This document shows positions 4,014 through 10,350 of a stretch of DNA of 10,350 bases, one piece after another. The DNA is from Bordetella parapertussis. GTDB lineage: Bacteria > Pseudomonadota > Gammaproteobacteria > Burkholderiales > Burkholderiaceae_C. Position 1 is the first letter of the stretch, and each line of letters opens with the position of its first letter. The DNA lies in NCBI GenBank assembly GCA_945878355.1, contig CAMCTC010000145.1:1-10350 (forward strand), in the 5' to 3' direction. Under the pieces are notes generated by a model. That model saw nothing but the letters and a program-made list of their open reading frames with translations, was not told the origin of the DNA and ran no database searches. Position numbers and translations under genes: made by a program.

Positions 4014-6584
4014 ATGCCAGACGCTGCACCCCTGGACTGCCCCGATTGCCGGTTTGGCCGCTTCGAGCTCCGGGCTGCTGATCGCCTGTTGCTGGCCGAC
4101 GGTCATGTGGTGGTGATTGGTGGCCGCGCTTTCGACTTGCTGATCGCGCTGGTCGCCCATGCCGGGCGCTTGGTCAGCAAGAGCAAGTTGCTGATGCTGG
4201 TCTGGCAGGGCATGGTGGTCGAGGAAAACAACCTTCAAGTGCAGATCTCGGCGCTGCGCAAGCTGCTGGGCCGCGATGCGCTGGCGACCGTTCCTGGCCG
4301 TGGTTACCGCTTCGATTTGAAGGTCCAAGGCGTCCGTGGCGCCAAGCCTGTGCTGGCGTCGACGCTTGGCGAGCCGGCTTTCGATGGCGCCGCGGTGGCG
4401 CGTGCGCGTTCCAATCTACCGGCGCGGATCGCGCCGCTCTACGGACGGGCATCGGAGGTGGACGCGGTTTTGGCGCTGATGCATCGCCATGCCGTCGCGA
4501 CCATCGTCGGCGCCGGGGGTATCGGCAAGACCAGCGTCGCGCAAGCGGTGGCCGCGCGGATTGCAGCCGATCGAGCGGCTGAATTTTCGGACGGTGTCTG
4601 GTGGGTCGAACTGGTGTCGGTTGCCGATGGCGCGTCGGTCGCGTCAGCGGTGGCGCGGGTGCTTGGCGCGCAAATCAGCACCGAGCGGCCGGCGGTCGAG
4701 ACAGTCGCCGCAGTGCTGGCGCCGTTGCGGCTGCTGCTCGTGCTCGACAACTGCGAACACCTCACCGATGCGGTGGCGAGCTTGGTCGACACCCTGACCG
4801 CTGCCGCGCCCGGATTGCAGGTGTTGGCGACCAGCCAGGAGAGCCTGAAAGCGCGCGGCGAACAGGTCTACCGATTGGGCACATTGGCTGTCCCGGCCAG
4901 CGACGCCGATGCGTCGCAAGCCGGCGCGGTAGAGCTGTTCGTCGCGCGGGTGCAGTCGGTGAGCCCTTGGTTCACGCTGAGCACGGAGAACACCGCTGCG
5001 GTCGTTGAAGTCTGCCGCCGGCTGGACGGCATTCCGCTGGCCATCGAGCTGGCTGCTGCGCGCATGCCGCTGCTGGGTGCCGAGGGCTTGCGCGCGCGCC
5101 TGGGTGAGCCTTTCAAAGTGCTGGCCGGCCGTTCGCGCAAGCCGTTGGGCCGGCACCAGACGCTGCGCGCGACGCTCGAATGGAGTCATGGCCTGCTGAC
5201 GTCCGACGAGCAGGCCGTTTTCCGCAGGCTCTGTGTCTTTGCGGGCAACTTCACGCTAGCGGCCGCACAGCATGTCGTGCAGGATGCGCGCATCGATGCC
5301 TGGGCTGCGCTCGACCTGTTGGGCGTGCTGGTCGACAAGTCGCTGGTGCTGTCCGAGGGCGACCCGGTGCCGCGCTACCGATTGCTCGAAACCTCGCGTG
5401 CTTATGCGCTGGAGCGGCTGAATGCGGCGGGTGAGAGCGGCGCGGTGCGGCTGCGGCACGCGCAGGCGCTGTTGAGTCTGCTGACAAGTGTTGAGACCGT
5501 GGACTTGTCGCTGGATGCCTTGTACGCCGGGGCGATGGCGGGCGCCGTGGCAGAACTCGACAATCTTCGCCAGGCGCTGACTTGGTCCGCAGGCACTGCT
5601 GAAGGCGCGGAATTGGCCATCGCGCTGGCCGGCGAGTCTTTCGCGGTGTGGAGCGGAGCTCATTTGCAGTCCGAGGGCCTGGTGTGCCTGCTGGGCTTGC
5701 GGCCGCTGCTCCAGGGGGGTCTACCGCCGTCCATTGTTGCGCGCTACTGGCTCAATCTCGCCGAGCTTGGCATGTTCTCGACCCGACGTGAATGCTATGA
5801 CGCTGCCCATATCGCTGCCGACCTGTACCGGCAATTGGGTGACAACGGTCTACTGTTCGACGCGCTGATCCAGGGGGCGGCCCAGGGCATTCGCTTCGGG
5901 ACCCTGGAGGCGATTGCGTTGTGCATCGAAGAAGCGACCGGGCTCGTCGGTCCGAACTGGTCAGCAACGCGCCGCGCGATGTTGGAGTTTGTGCGTTGGC
6001 GCTGGCTTTGTGCCCAAAGCCGGTTCGACGAGGCGATCGCCGCTGCACAGCGGCAGGTGGAATACCTGCAGCATGGCGGCCATGAGATCGCCATGCACAA
6101 GAGATCCGTGTGCCACGCCTATGTGGAGAGCCAACTCGGGCAGGACGATGCAGCACTGGCGCACGCTCAAAGCGCGATCGCGCGGCTTGAGATCCTCGGC
6201 GCCGGTTTTGAGACCGGCCATCTGTGGGTCATCGTGGCAACAACGCACATCATGCTCGGTCAGATCAACGATGCCGTTGCTGCGTGCCGCACCGGCTATG
6301 CGATGTTGGTCCGCATCGGCGATCAGCTTCGCATGTTCAAAGTCTTTGCGTTGTGCGCTGCGGTCCAGGGCCGGCTTGGCGATGCGGCGCGCACCGTCGG
6401 TTTCATTGAAGCCGCCCGCGCCTTGGTCGGCTCTATGGGCGACTCTCAATGGACCCGCACGAATGATCGGCTCAATGGCTTGTTGGTGGCGGGGCTCAGC
6501 CCCGAGGAACTGGCCGCGTTCAAGGCCGAGGGCGCGGCGATGACAGAGTCGGCGATTGCCAAGCTGGCGCTGGGTGCGCCCTGA
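4014..6584 (+). CDS. winged-helix / STAND (NB-ARC-like) ATPase / helical-repeat transcriptional regulator
   Basis: An 856-residue one-component regulator. Residues ~14-104 form an OmpR/PhoB-type winged helix: FDLLIALVAHAGRLVSKSKL, then the recognition-helix region VEENNLQVQISALRKLLG and the wing VPGRGYRF. Residues ~143-390 form a STAND-type NTPase with Walker A GAGGIGKTS (166-174), Walker B LLLVLDNCEH (240-249), a sensor-like LATSQE (271-276) and the GIPLAIELAAAR motif (339-350). Residues ~385-475 hold the arm segment ending RLLETSRAYALERL. The rest to 856 is alpha-helical, TPR-like. No receiver domain and no SARP-type BTAD domain lie between the winged helix and the ATPase. STAND proteins switch by nucleotide exchange when the C-terminal repeats sense a ligand or partner. 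It is divergent from the minus-strand block and lies next to 11-bp-period repeats. GGAA (4004-4007) is a modest ribosome-binding site. The architecture is confident; the inducer is unknown. Confidence 0.93.
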   Translation: MPDAAPLDCPDCRFGRFELRAADRLLLADGHVVVIGGRAFDLLIALVAHAGRLVSKSKLLMLVWQGMVVEENNLQVQISALRKLLGRDALATVPGRGYRFDLKVQGVRGAKPVLASTLGEPAFDGAAVARARSNLPARIAPLYGRASEVDAVLALMHRHAVATIVGAGGIGKTSVAQAVAARIAADRAAEFSDGVWWVELVSVADGASVASAVARVLGAQISTERPAVETVAAVLAPLRLLLVLDNCEHLTDAVASLVDTLTAAAPGLQVLATSQESLKARGEQVYRLGTLAVPASDADASQAGAVELFVARVQSVSPWFTLSTENTAAVVEVCRRLDGIPLAIELAAARMPLLGAEGLRARLGEPFKVLAGRSRKPLGRHQTLRATLEWSHGLLTSDEQAVFRRLCVFAGNFTLAAAQHVVQDARIDAWAALDLLGVLVDKSLVLSEGDPVPRYRLLETSRAYALERLNAAGESGAVRLRHAQALLSLLTSVETVDLSLDALYAGAMAGAVAELDNLRQALTWSAGTAEGAELAIALAGESFAVWSGAHLQSEGLVCLLGLRPLLQGGLPPSIVARYWLNLAELGMFSTRRECYDAAHIAADLYRQLGDNGLLFDALIQGAAQGIRFGTLEAIALCIEEATGLVGPNWSATRRAMLEFVRWRWLCAQSRFDEAIAAAQRQVEYLQHGGHEIAMHKRSVCHAYVESQLGQDDAALAHAQSAIARLEILGAGFETGHLWVIVATTHIMLGQINDAVAACRTGYAMLVRIGDQLRMFKVFALCAAVQGRLGDAARTVGFIEAARALVGSMGDSQWTRTNDRLNGLLVAGLSPEELAAFKAEGAAMTESAIAKLALGAP

Positions 6585-6944
6585 GATGCGCTGATGGCTG
6601 ACCGACGGACCAGGCGCGTTGCGCTTCGGTGCCACGGTTGAGTCAGCGGACCCGGGCGCCGAGGTCGATCGGGTTTTCACCCGTGACTGCGCTGGGTCAA
6701 ACGGCAAGAATGGTGGCCATGCCGGTTTCGCTGCTCAGCGTTGCTGATCGAGGCGCGTTGTGCAGTCGCATAGACCGCACAAACGCAGATACCGGACAAG
6801 CGTAGATACCGGTCAAGCGCTGGGTCGATCGGCTTGTCGCGGTGCCTGCCGGCAAGCTCGACCGGACTCCTGCACGGGGCCACCGAGCGATTCGACGACA
6901 ACTGGCGCCTCGCCGATCGAGCCGCCCAACCCAACCTGATCGCC
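6585..6944 (+). other. 360-bp gap before the oxidoreductase gene
   Basis: No gene I can support. It holds small GC hairpins (CGGGT/ACCCG around TTTC at 6670-6683; GCGC/GCGC at 6614-6624), neither with a T-tract, and a 17-bp tandem repeat at 6784-6817. The oxidoreductase frame stays open back to a TTG at 6834, but the sequence before 6945 does not look like this family. The gap most likely contains the promoter for the oxidoreductase-synthetase pair. Confidence 0.5.
6784..6817 (+). repeat. 17-bp tandem direct repeat
   Basis: CGCAGATACCGGACAAG (6784-6800) is followed directly by CGTAGATACCGGTCAAG (6801-6817), 15 of 17 bases the same. It lies 128 bp before the oxidoreductase start. A pair of binding sites for an activator is possible; no known box is matched. 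Confidence 0.5.
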
Positions 6945-7940
6945 ATGAACCATAGACAAATCGTGCTGCAAAGCCTGCCTCAAGGCGACAAGCTCTCCCA
7001 AGCTCACTTCGCGCTCAAGCTCGCGCCACGGCCGTCAGCCGGGCCGGGCGAGGTGTTGCTGCAGACCCGCTATGTGTCGCTCGATGCGGCCAATCGCGCC
7101 TGGATGCAGGGCGCCACCTACCGCTCGGCTTTGAATTCAGGCCAGGTGATGGCCGGCGGCGGGCTGGCCGTGGTCGTGGTGTCACATGTCCCGCATCTGC
7201 AAGCCGGCGATCTGGTGTTCGCCGATGTCGGCTGGCAGGAATACGCCGTCTTGCCGGGAAAAAATCTCTCCAAACTCCCCGACCTGAAGCCTGAAACCCA
7301 TTTGCTGAGTGTCTTTGGCATTGCCGGTTTGACGGCTTATTTCGGCTTGCTGGCCTGCGGCCAGCCCAAGCCCGGCGAGACCGTGGTGGTGTCGGCGGCC
7401 GCAGGTTCGGTCGGATCGATCGTCGGGCAGATCGCGAAGATCAAAGGCTGCCGGGTGGTGGGCATCGCCGGCGGAGAGGACAAGGGTCGCTGGCTGGTCG
7501 ACGAACTCGGGTTCGACGCTGCGGTGGACTACAAGTCGCCGGATTTCAAGCGCAAGCTCAGAGCCGCAGTCCCCGAAGGCATTGATGTGTACTTTGACAA
7601 CACCGGTGGCGATGTGTTCGAGGCCTGTCTGTTCGCGATGAAGAACTTCGGCCGCATCGCTTGTTGTGGTGCGCTGTCGCAGTATGACGGCGCGCCGCCG
7701 CCGCACGGCCCGCGCGGCATTCCTGGCCTGATCGTCACCAAGCGTTTGAACCTGCGTGGCTTTGTCGTGATGGATTTTGCCGACCAGCAAGACCAGGCTT
7801 TGGCCGACCTGCAAGCCTGGGTTGCCGATGGTCGATTGAAGGTGAAGGAGGACATCGTCGAAGGCTTGGAGAACCTTCCCGCCGCCCTGATCGGATTGCT
7901 TGCTGGCGAGAACCGCGGCAAGCGAATGGTTAGGGTCTGA
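6945..7940 (+). CDS. NADP-dependent oxidoreductase, MDR family (PTGR/CurA-like enone reductase)
   Basis: A 331-residue protein of the zinc-independent medium-chain dehydrogenase/reductase group that includes prostaglandin reductases, plant alkenal reductases and bacterial CurA; these reduce the C=C bond of alpha,beta-unsaturated ketones and aldehydes with NADPH. Seen: the family N-terminus MNHRQIVLQSLPQG, the R-MQG-TY substrate-loop segment (about 51-59), the dinucleotide-binding AAAGSVGSIVGQ (151-162) followed by VVGIAGGEDK, LGFDAAVDYK (188-197), YFDNTGGDVF (216-225) and a C-terminal GKRMVRV. Zinc-ligand motifs of alcohol dehydrogenases are absent. The start at 6945 is chosen by the conserved N-terminus; its Shine-Dalgarno is poor. 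The acyl-CoA synthetase gene begins 40 bp after its stop, so both are probably co-transcribed. It could reduce an enone intermediate of the pathway (inference). Confidence 0.92.
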   Translation: MNHRQIVLQSLPQGDKLSQAHFALKLAPRPSAGPGEVLLQTRYVSLDAANRAWMQGATYRSALNSGQVMAGGGLAVVVVSHVPHLQAGDLVFADVGWQEYAVLPGKNLSKLPDLKPETHLLSVFGIAGLTAYFGLLACGQPKPGETVVVSAAAGSVGSIVGQIAKIKGCRVVGIAGGEDKGRWLVDELGFDAAVDYKSPDFKRKLRAAVPEGIDVYFDNTGGDVFEACLFAMKNFGRIACCGALSQYDGAPPPHGPRGIPGLIVTKRLNLRGFVVMDFADQQDQALADLQAWVADGRLKVKEDIVEGLENLPAALIGLLAGENRGKRMVRV

Positions 7941-7970
7941 AGCCCGGCGGCGACGAATCGACAAACCACG

Positions 7971-7974
7971 GGAG
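7971..7974 (+). promoter_or_regulatory. ribosome-binding site deciding the synthetase start
   Basis: GGAG lies 6 nt before the ATG at 7981. The frame is open further upstream to 7900, overlapping the oxidoreductase gene, but those residues are arginine-rich and unlike the family, so 7981 is preferred. Confidence 0.8.
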
Positions 7975-7980
7975 AAATCA

Positions 7981-9906
7981 ATGGGCGCTTGGCAGATCAA
8001 CGGACCGGCCCGCGGCACGGCGAAATCCTGGCGCGACATCGACGCCGGACTGGCCGCGCAAGTCGAGCGGATCACCGCACCGGTTGGCCGTGGCATTGCC
8101 TGGGAAGGCACCGAGATCTGGGCTTACCGCGACCGGCCTGCCAACCTGGTCGAGGTGCTGGAGGCCAACATTGCGCAGCGTCCTGACCGTGAAGCCTATG
8201 TGTTTTACCCTGGTGGTCAGCGGCTGAGCTGGCGCCAGGTCGGTGAGCAGGTCGACCGCGTCGCCGCGCGCCTGCGCCGCGACCACGGCCTGGTCAAAGG
8301 CGACAGGCTGTGCCTGTTGACGCTGGGCTGCCCGGACTATGTCGTCAGTTACCTGGCAGCGATCAAGCTCGGCGCGATCGCGGTGCCGGTCAACCTTGGG
8401 CTCACGGCCGAAGGCCTGGCCGCGCAGATCGACAAGGTCGGCGCCAAGGTCTTGCTGGTCTCGCCCGAGGTCTGGCAGGCCAAGCTCGAGTCGGTGCGCG
8501 GTCAACTCGCCAGCGTTGAATCGGTGTTCATCACCGGCGACGCAGCGCCGCAAGGCTGCAGCGCTTTCTCGGTGCTGAACCGGCCGGGTCTGGAGACGCC
8601 GGTGCACGAGACCATCGATGAGTGGGACTTGTGCGCGATCTCGTTCACCTCGGGCACTACCGGTGCGCCCAAGGGCACGATGGCGATGCACATCAACGCG
8701 CTGGGCTGCGCGCAGAACATCGTGCATGTGGCCAAGGGGCTGGACGCTGACGACATCAACCTGTGCATGCCGCCGCTCTACCACAACACCGCTGTCTTCG
8801 CCGATTTCATGCCTGCGCTGCTGACGGGCGGCAAGTGCATCGTGATGAGCTCGTTCGCGCCGCTGGATGCGATCAAACTGATCGCGCAAGAGCGGGTCAG
8901 CTGGGCAGTGGCCGCGCCGATCATGCTGTGGATGATGATGAACCATCCAGAGTTCCACGCGCACGATTGCAGCAGCTTGAAGAAGATCATCTTCGGTGGG
9001 CATGCGGCGTCCGAGACCTACATCAACCAGCTCAAGCAGGCTTTCGACCCGGTCGCGATGGTCAACGGCGGGTCGGTGTCCGAGAGCACTGCGGTGGGTT
9101 TTGCACTGCCCACCGAGGACGCGATCCGCAAGATCACCAGCTGCGGGCTCGCCACGCCCAACACCGACATCGCGATCTTCGACGAGGACGGCCGCGAGCT
9201 CACCGAGCCCAACGCGATCGGCGAAGTGGCTTACCGCGGCCAGCAGACCAATGCCGGTTACTGGGACGAACCCGCCAAGACCGCCGAGGTGTTTCGGCGT
9301 GACGGCTTCGTGTTGTCGGGCGACTGGGCCAAGATCGACGAAGAAGGCTATCTCTGGCTGCTCGACCGCAAGAAGGACATGGTTGTTCGGGGCGGTCAGA
9401 ACGTCTATTGCATCGAGGTCGAGAACAAGCTCTACCTGCACCCATCGGTGTTGCGGGCGGCGGTGGTCGGCGTGCCCGACCATTTGTTCTCCGAGCGGCT
9501 CAAGGCTGTGCTGGTGCTCAAACCTGGCCACAGCGCGACGGCGCAGCAGATCCGGGAGCACTGCGCCGCCAGGCTTGCGGCCTACGAGGTGCCCGAGTAC
9601 GTGGTGTTCGGGCAGGCCTTGCCGACCAATGCCGCGGGCAAGACACTCAAACCGCCGCTGATCGATTTCTGGGGCGACACGGGCGAGAGCGCTGCCGCGC
9701 GTCTCCAGGCGTTCTGCGCCAGCATGCCAGCGGCGCTGCTGGACCGGCCGCAGCTCAAGGTCGATGGCGTCGCGATGACGCCGCGCGAAGCACTGGCCGC
9801 AGTCGACGGGCACAGCGCGCTGGGCCAGCGCGTGACCACGATCATCGACACGCAAGGCCTGGTCGCGATGACCAAGCCCGACGAAGCGAGGTTCAGGCCA
9901 CGCTGA
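7981..9906 (+). CDS. acyl-CoA synthetase / AMP-dependent ligase (ANL superfamily), with N- and C-terminal extensions
   Basis: A 641-residue enzyme predicted to activate a carboxylic acid through an acyl-AMP to its CoA thioester. ANL motifs are complete: P-loop SFTSGTTGAPKG (221-232), an A5 region NGGSVSEST (362-370), SGDWAKID with the ribose-binding aspartate (446-453), hinge region LDRKKDMVVRGGQNVY (461-476) and the A10 motif PTNAAGKTLK (548-557) with catalytic lysine K554. Most family members end about 10-30 residues after A10; here 84 residues follow, and about 50 precede the usual AMP-binding start. Neither extension shows a recognised domain, transmembrane segment or carrier-protein serine motif. 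The gene follows the oxidoreductase after 40 bp and is followed at once by a perfect hairpin. The hydrophobic pocket hints at a medium or long, or cyclic, acid, but specificity cannot be read. Confidence 0.93.
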   Translation: MGAWQINGPARGTAKSWRDIDAGLAAQVERITAPVGRGIAWEGTEIWAYRDRPANLVEVLEANIAQRPDREAYVFYPGGQRLSWRQVGEQVDRVAARLRRDHGLVKGDRLCLLTLGCPDYVVSYLAAIKLGAIAVPVNLGLTAEGLAAQIDKVGAKVLLVSPEVWQAKLESVRGQLASVESVFITGDAAPQGCSAFSVLNRPGLETPVHETIDEWDLCAISFTSGTTGAPKGTMAMHINALGCAQNIVHVAKGLDADDINLCMPPLYHNTAVFADFMPALLTGGKCIVMSSFAPLDAIKLIAQERVSWAVAAPIMLWMMMNHPEFHAHDCSSLKKIIFGGHAASETYINQLKQAFDPVAMVNGGSVSESTAVGFALPTEDAIRKITSCGLATPNTDIAIFDEDGRELTEPNAIGEVAYRGQQTNAGYWDEPAKTAEVFRRDGFVLSGDWAKIDEEGYLWLLDRKKDMVVRGGQNVYCIEVENKLYLHPSVLRAAVVGVPDHLFSERLKAVLVLKPGHSATAQQIREHCAARLAAYEVPEYVVFGQALPTNAAGKTLKPPLIDFWGDTGESAAARLQAFCASMPAALLDRPQLKVDGVAMTPREALAAVDGHSALGQRVTTIIDTQGLVAMTKPDEARFRPR

Positions 9907-9929
9907 CCGGGTCGGACCGGCCGACCCGG
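9907..9929 (+). terminator. perfect 9-bp GC hairpin after the synthetase stop
   Basis: CCGGGTCGG (9907-9915) and CCGACCCGG (9921-9929) pair perfectly around a 5-nt loop, beginning at the base after the synthetase TGA. The downstream tract is CCGTTTACTTG, a poor U-run, so termination may be partial or need Rho; its place between convergent genes supports a terminator role. Confidence 0.6.
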
Positions 9930-9935
9930 CCGTTT

Positions 9936-9959
9936 ACTTGAACGTTCACTCGAACGTTC
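9936..9959. repeat. 12-bp direct repeat carrying two GAACGTTC palindromes
   Basis: ACTTGAACGTTC (9936-9947) and ACTCGAACGTTC (9948-9959) are tandem, 11 of 12 the same, and the next bases ACTTGAAA continue the pattern into the crotonase 3' end. Each unit holds the 8-bp palindrome GAACGTTC. The crotonase stop codon (9958-9960) falls inside the repeat, so slippage would shift its C-terminus. Confidence 0.55.
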
Positions 9960-10350
9960 ACTTGAAAGCCGGCTCGTCCCACCAGGGGAAGAAGTCTGGC
10001 ATGTCGGTCGAGACCTTGTTCGGGTAGACCGGCTGGCGCTTCTCGAGGAATGAGCTGACGCCCTCGCGGGCATCGGCCGACTGGCCCCGCGACTGGATCG
10101 CCCGGCTGTCGACCCGGTGGGCCATCATCGGGTGCTCGGCACCTGCCATGTGCCAAAGCATCTGGCGGGTCAGCGCGATCGACACCGGTGCGGTGTTGTC
10201 AGCGATCTCGCGCGCCAGCGCACGCGCTGCCGGCAGCAAGTCGGCAGGTGCGTGCAGCGAGCGAACCAGGCCGCGGTCCAGCGCCTCCTGCGCGCCAAAC
10301 ACCCGGCCGGTGAAGCACCATTCCAGCGCCGTCTGCATGCCGACCAGGCG
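9958..10350 (-). CDS. crotonase-family protein (enoyl-CoA hydratase/isomerase), C-terminal part
   Basis: The minus-strand frame is open from the window edge to a stop at 9958-9960, showing 130 residues; the start and the oxyanion-hole half lie outside. The visible part matches the C-terminal half of crotonases: RLVGMQTALEWCFTGRVFGA followed by EALDRGLVRSLH (the typical A-EAL--GLV segment), APVSIALTRQMLW, and the trimerisation-helix region ending S-DAREGVSSFLEKRQPVY. The tail after it, with FFPWWDEPAFK, is seen in a subset of longer proteobacterial members. Enoyl-CoA hydratases add water to 2-enoyl-CoA in beta-oxidation-like routes, which fits the convergent acyl-CoA synthetase. Catalytic residues cannot be checked, so hydratase versus isomerase is open. 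Confidence 0.93.
   Translation of the reverse strand, partial: RLVGMQTALEWCFTGRVFGAQEALDRGLVRSLHAPADLLPAARALAREIADNTAPVSIALTRQMLWHMAGAEHPMMAHRVDSRAIQSRGQSADAREGVSSFLEKRQPVYPNKVSTDMPDFFPWWDEPAFK

Noticed and set aside
6670..6683. CGGGT/ACCCG hairpin as a terminator of the regulator gene
   Set aside because: Only 5 bp, 86 bp past the stop codon and not followed by a T-tract.
5961..6707. 248-codon minus-strand frame opposite the end of the regulator
   Set aside because: Antisense to a continuous STAND regulator frame; composition typical of a shadow frame.
2968..6780. 13-base word GCATAGACCGCAC shared by the 104-residue gene (near 2968) and the gap before the oxidoreductase (near 6768)
   Set aside because: One copy is coding sequence, the match does not extend, and about one such shared word is expected by chance in 10 kb.
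6834..6944. TTG-initiated 37-residue extension of the oxidoreductase
   Set aside because: The family's conserved N-terminus begins at the ATG at 6945; the upstream residues look like translated intergenic DNA.
7978..9855. 625-codon minus-strand open frame opposite the acyl-CoA synthetase
   Set aside because: Its residues are R/H/D/Q-rich with no recognisable domain, and it is fully antisense to a gene with complete ANL motifs. High-GC codon bias produces such frames.
1..10350. CRISPR array, tRNA or rRNA genes, insertion sequences, toxin-antitoxin or phage genes
   Set aside because: No regularly spaced repeats with spacers, no transposase-like frame or matching terminal repeats, and no cloverleaf or rRNA sequence recognised by reading.

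Overview
The window looks like chromosomal DNA of a high-GC betaproteobacterium, probably Burkholderiales (Comamonadaceae-like). The grounds are the GC-rich codon use, a Bug/TctC-type solute-binding protein, and the mix of CoA-ligase, crotonase and enone-reductase genes typical of catabolic regions in that order. The assignment is inference from gene content; no rRNA, tRNA, IS element, CRISPR array or phage gene was seen.

Layout. 1-441 (+): C-terminal part of a Bug-family periplasmic binding protein. 499-3716 (-): four minus-strand genes, in transcription order two tandem 104-residue paralogues (3716-3402, 3186-2872), a 440-residue CHK/ecdysteroid-kinase-like phosphotransferase (2732-1410), and a 203-residue protein that looks like a two-domain relative of the 104-residue proteins (1110-499). 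The gaps in this block are AT-rich and hold several inverted repeats. 3717-4013: divergent control region with three CCTTAA repeats at an exact 11-bp period. 4014-6584 (+): 856-residue regulator with an OmpR/PhoB-type winged helix, a STAND/NB-ARC-like ATPase and a helical-repeat C-terminus. 6585-6944: gap without a gene, holding a 17-bp tandem repeat. 6945-7940 and 7981-9906 (+): MDR-family NADP-dependent oxidoreductase and a long acyl-CoA synthetase, probably one operon, ending at a perfect GC hairpin. 9958-10350 (-): C-terminal part of a crotonase-family protein, convergent with the synthetase.

How the genes may work together (inference). The STAND regulator sits back to back with the minus-strand block, and the 11-bp-period repeats between them are what an OmpR/PhoB/SARP-type winged helix would be expected to bind. 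The block combines a small-molecule kinase with three proteins of a predicted dimeric alpha+beta-barrel family. The flanking genes supply an uptake protein, an enone/alkenal reductase, CoA activation and a beta-oxidation-type hydratase. Together they suggest an inducible route for importing and degrading an organic acid, terpenoid-like or other carbonyl compound whose identity the sequence does not show. The regulator plus kinase plus small-barrel block (499-6584) is the best candidate here for an undescribed system.
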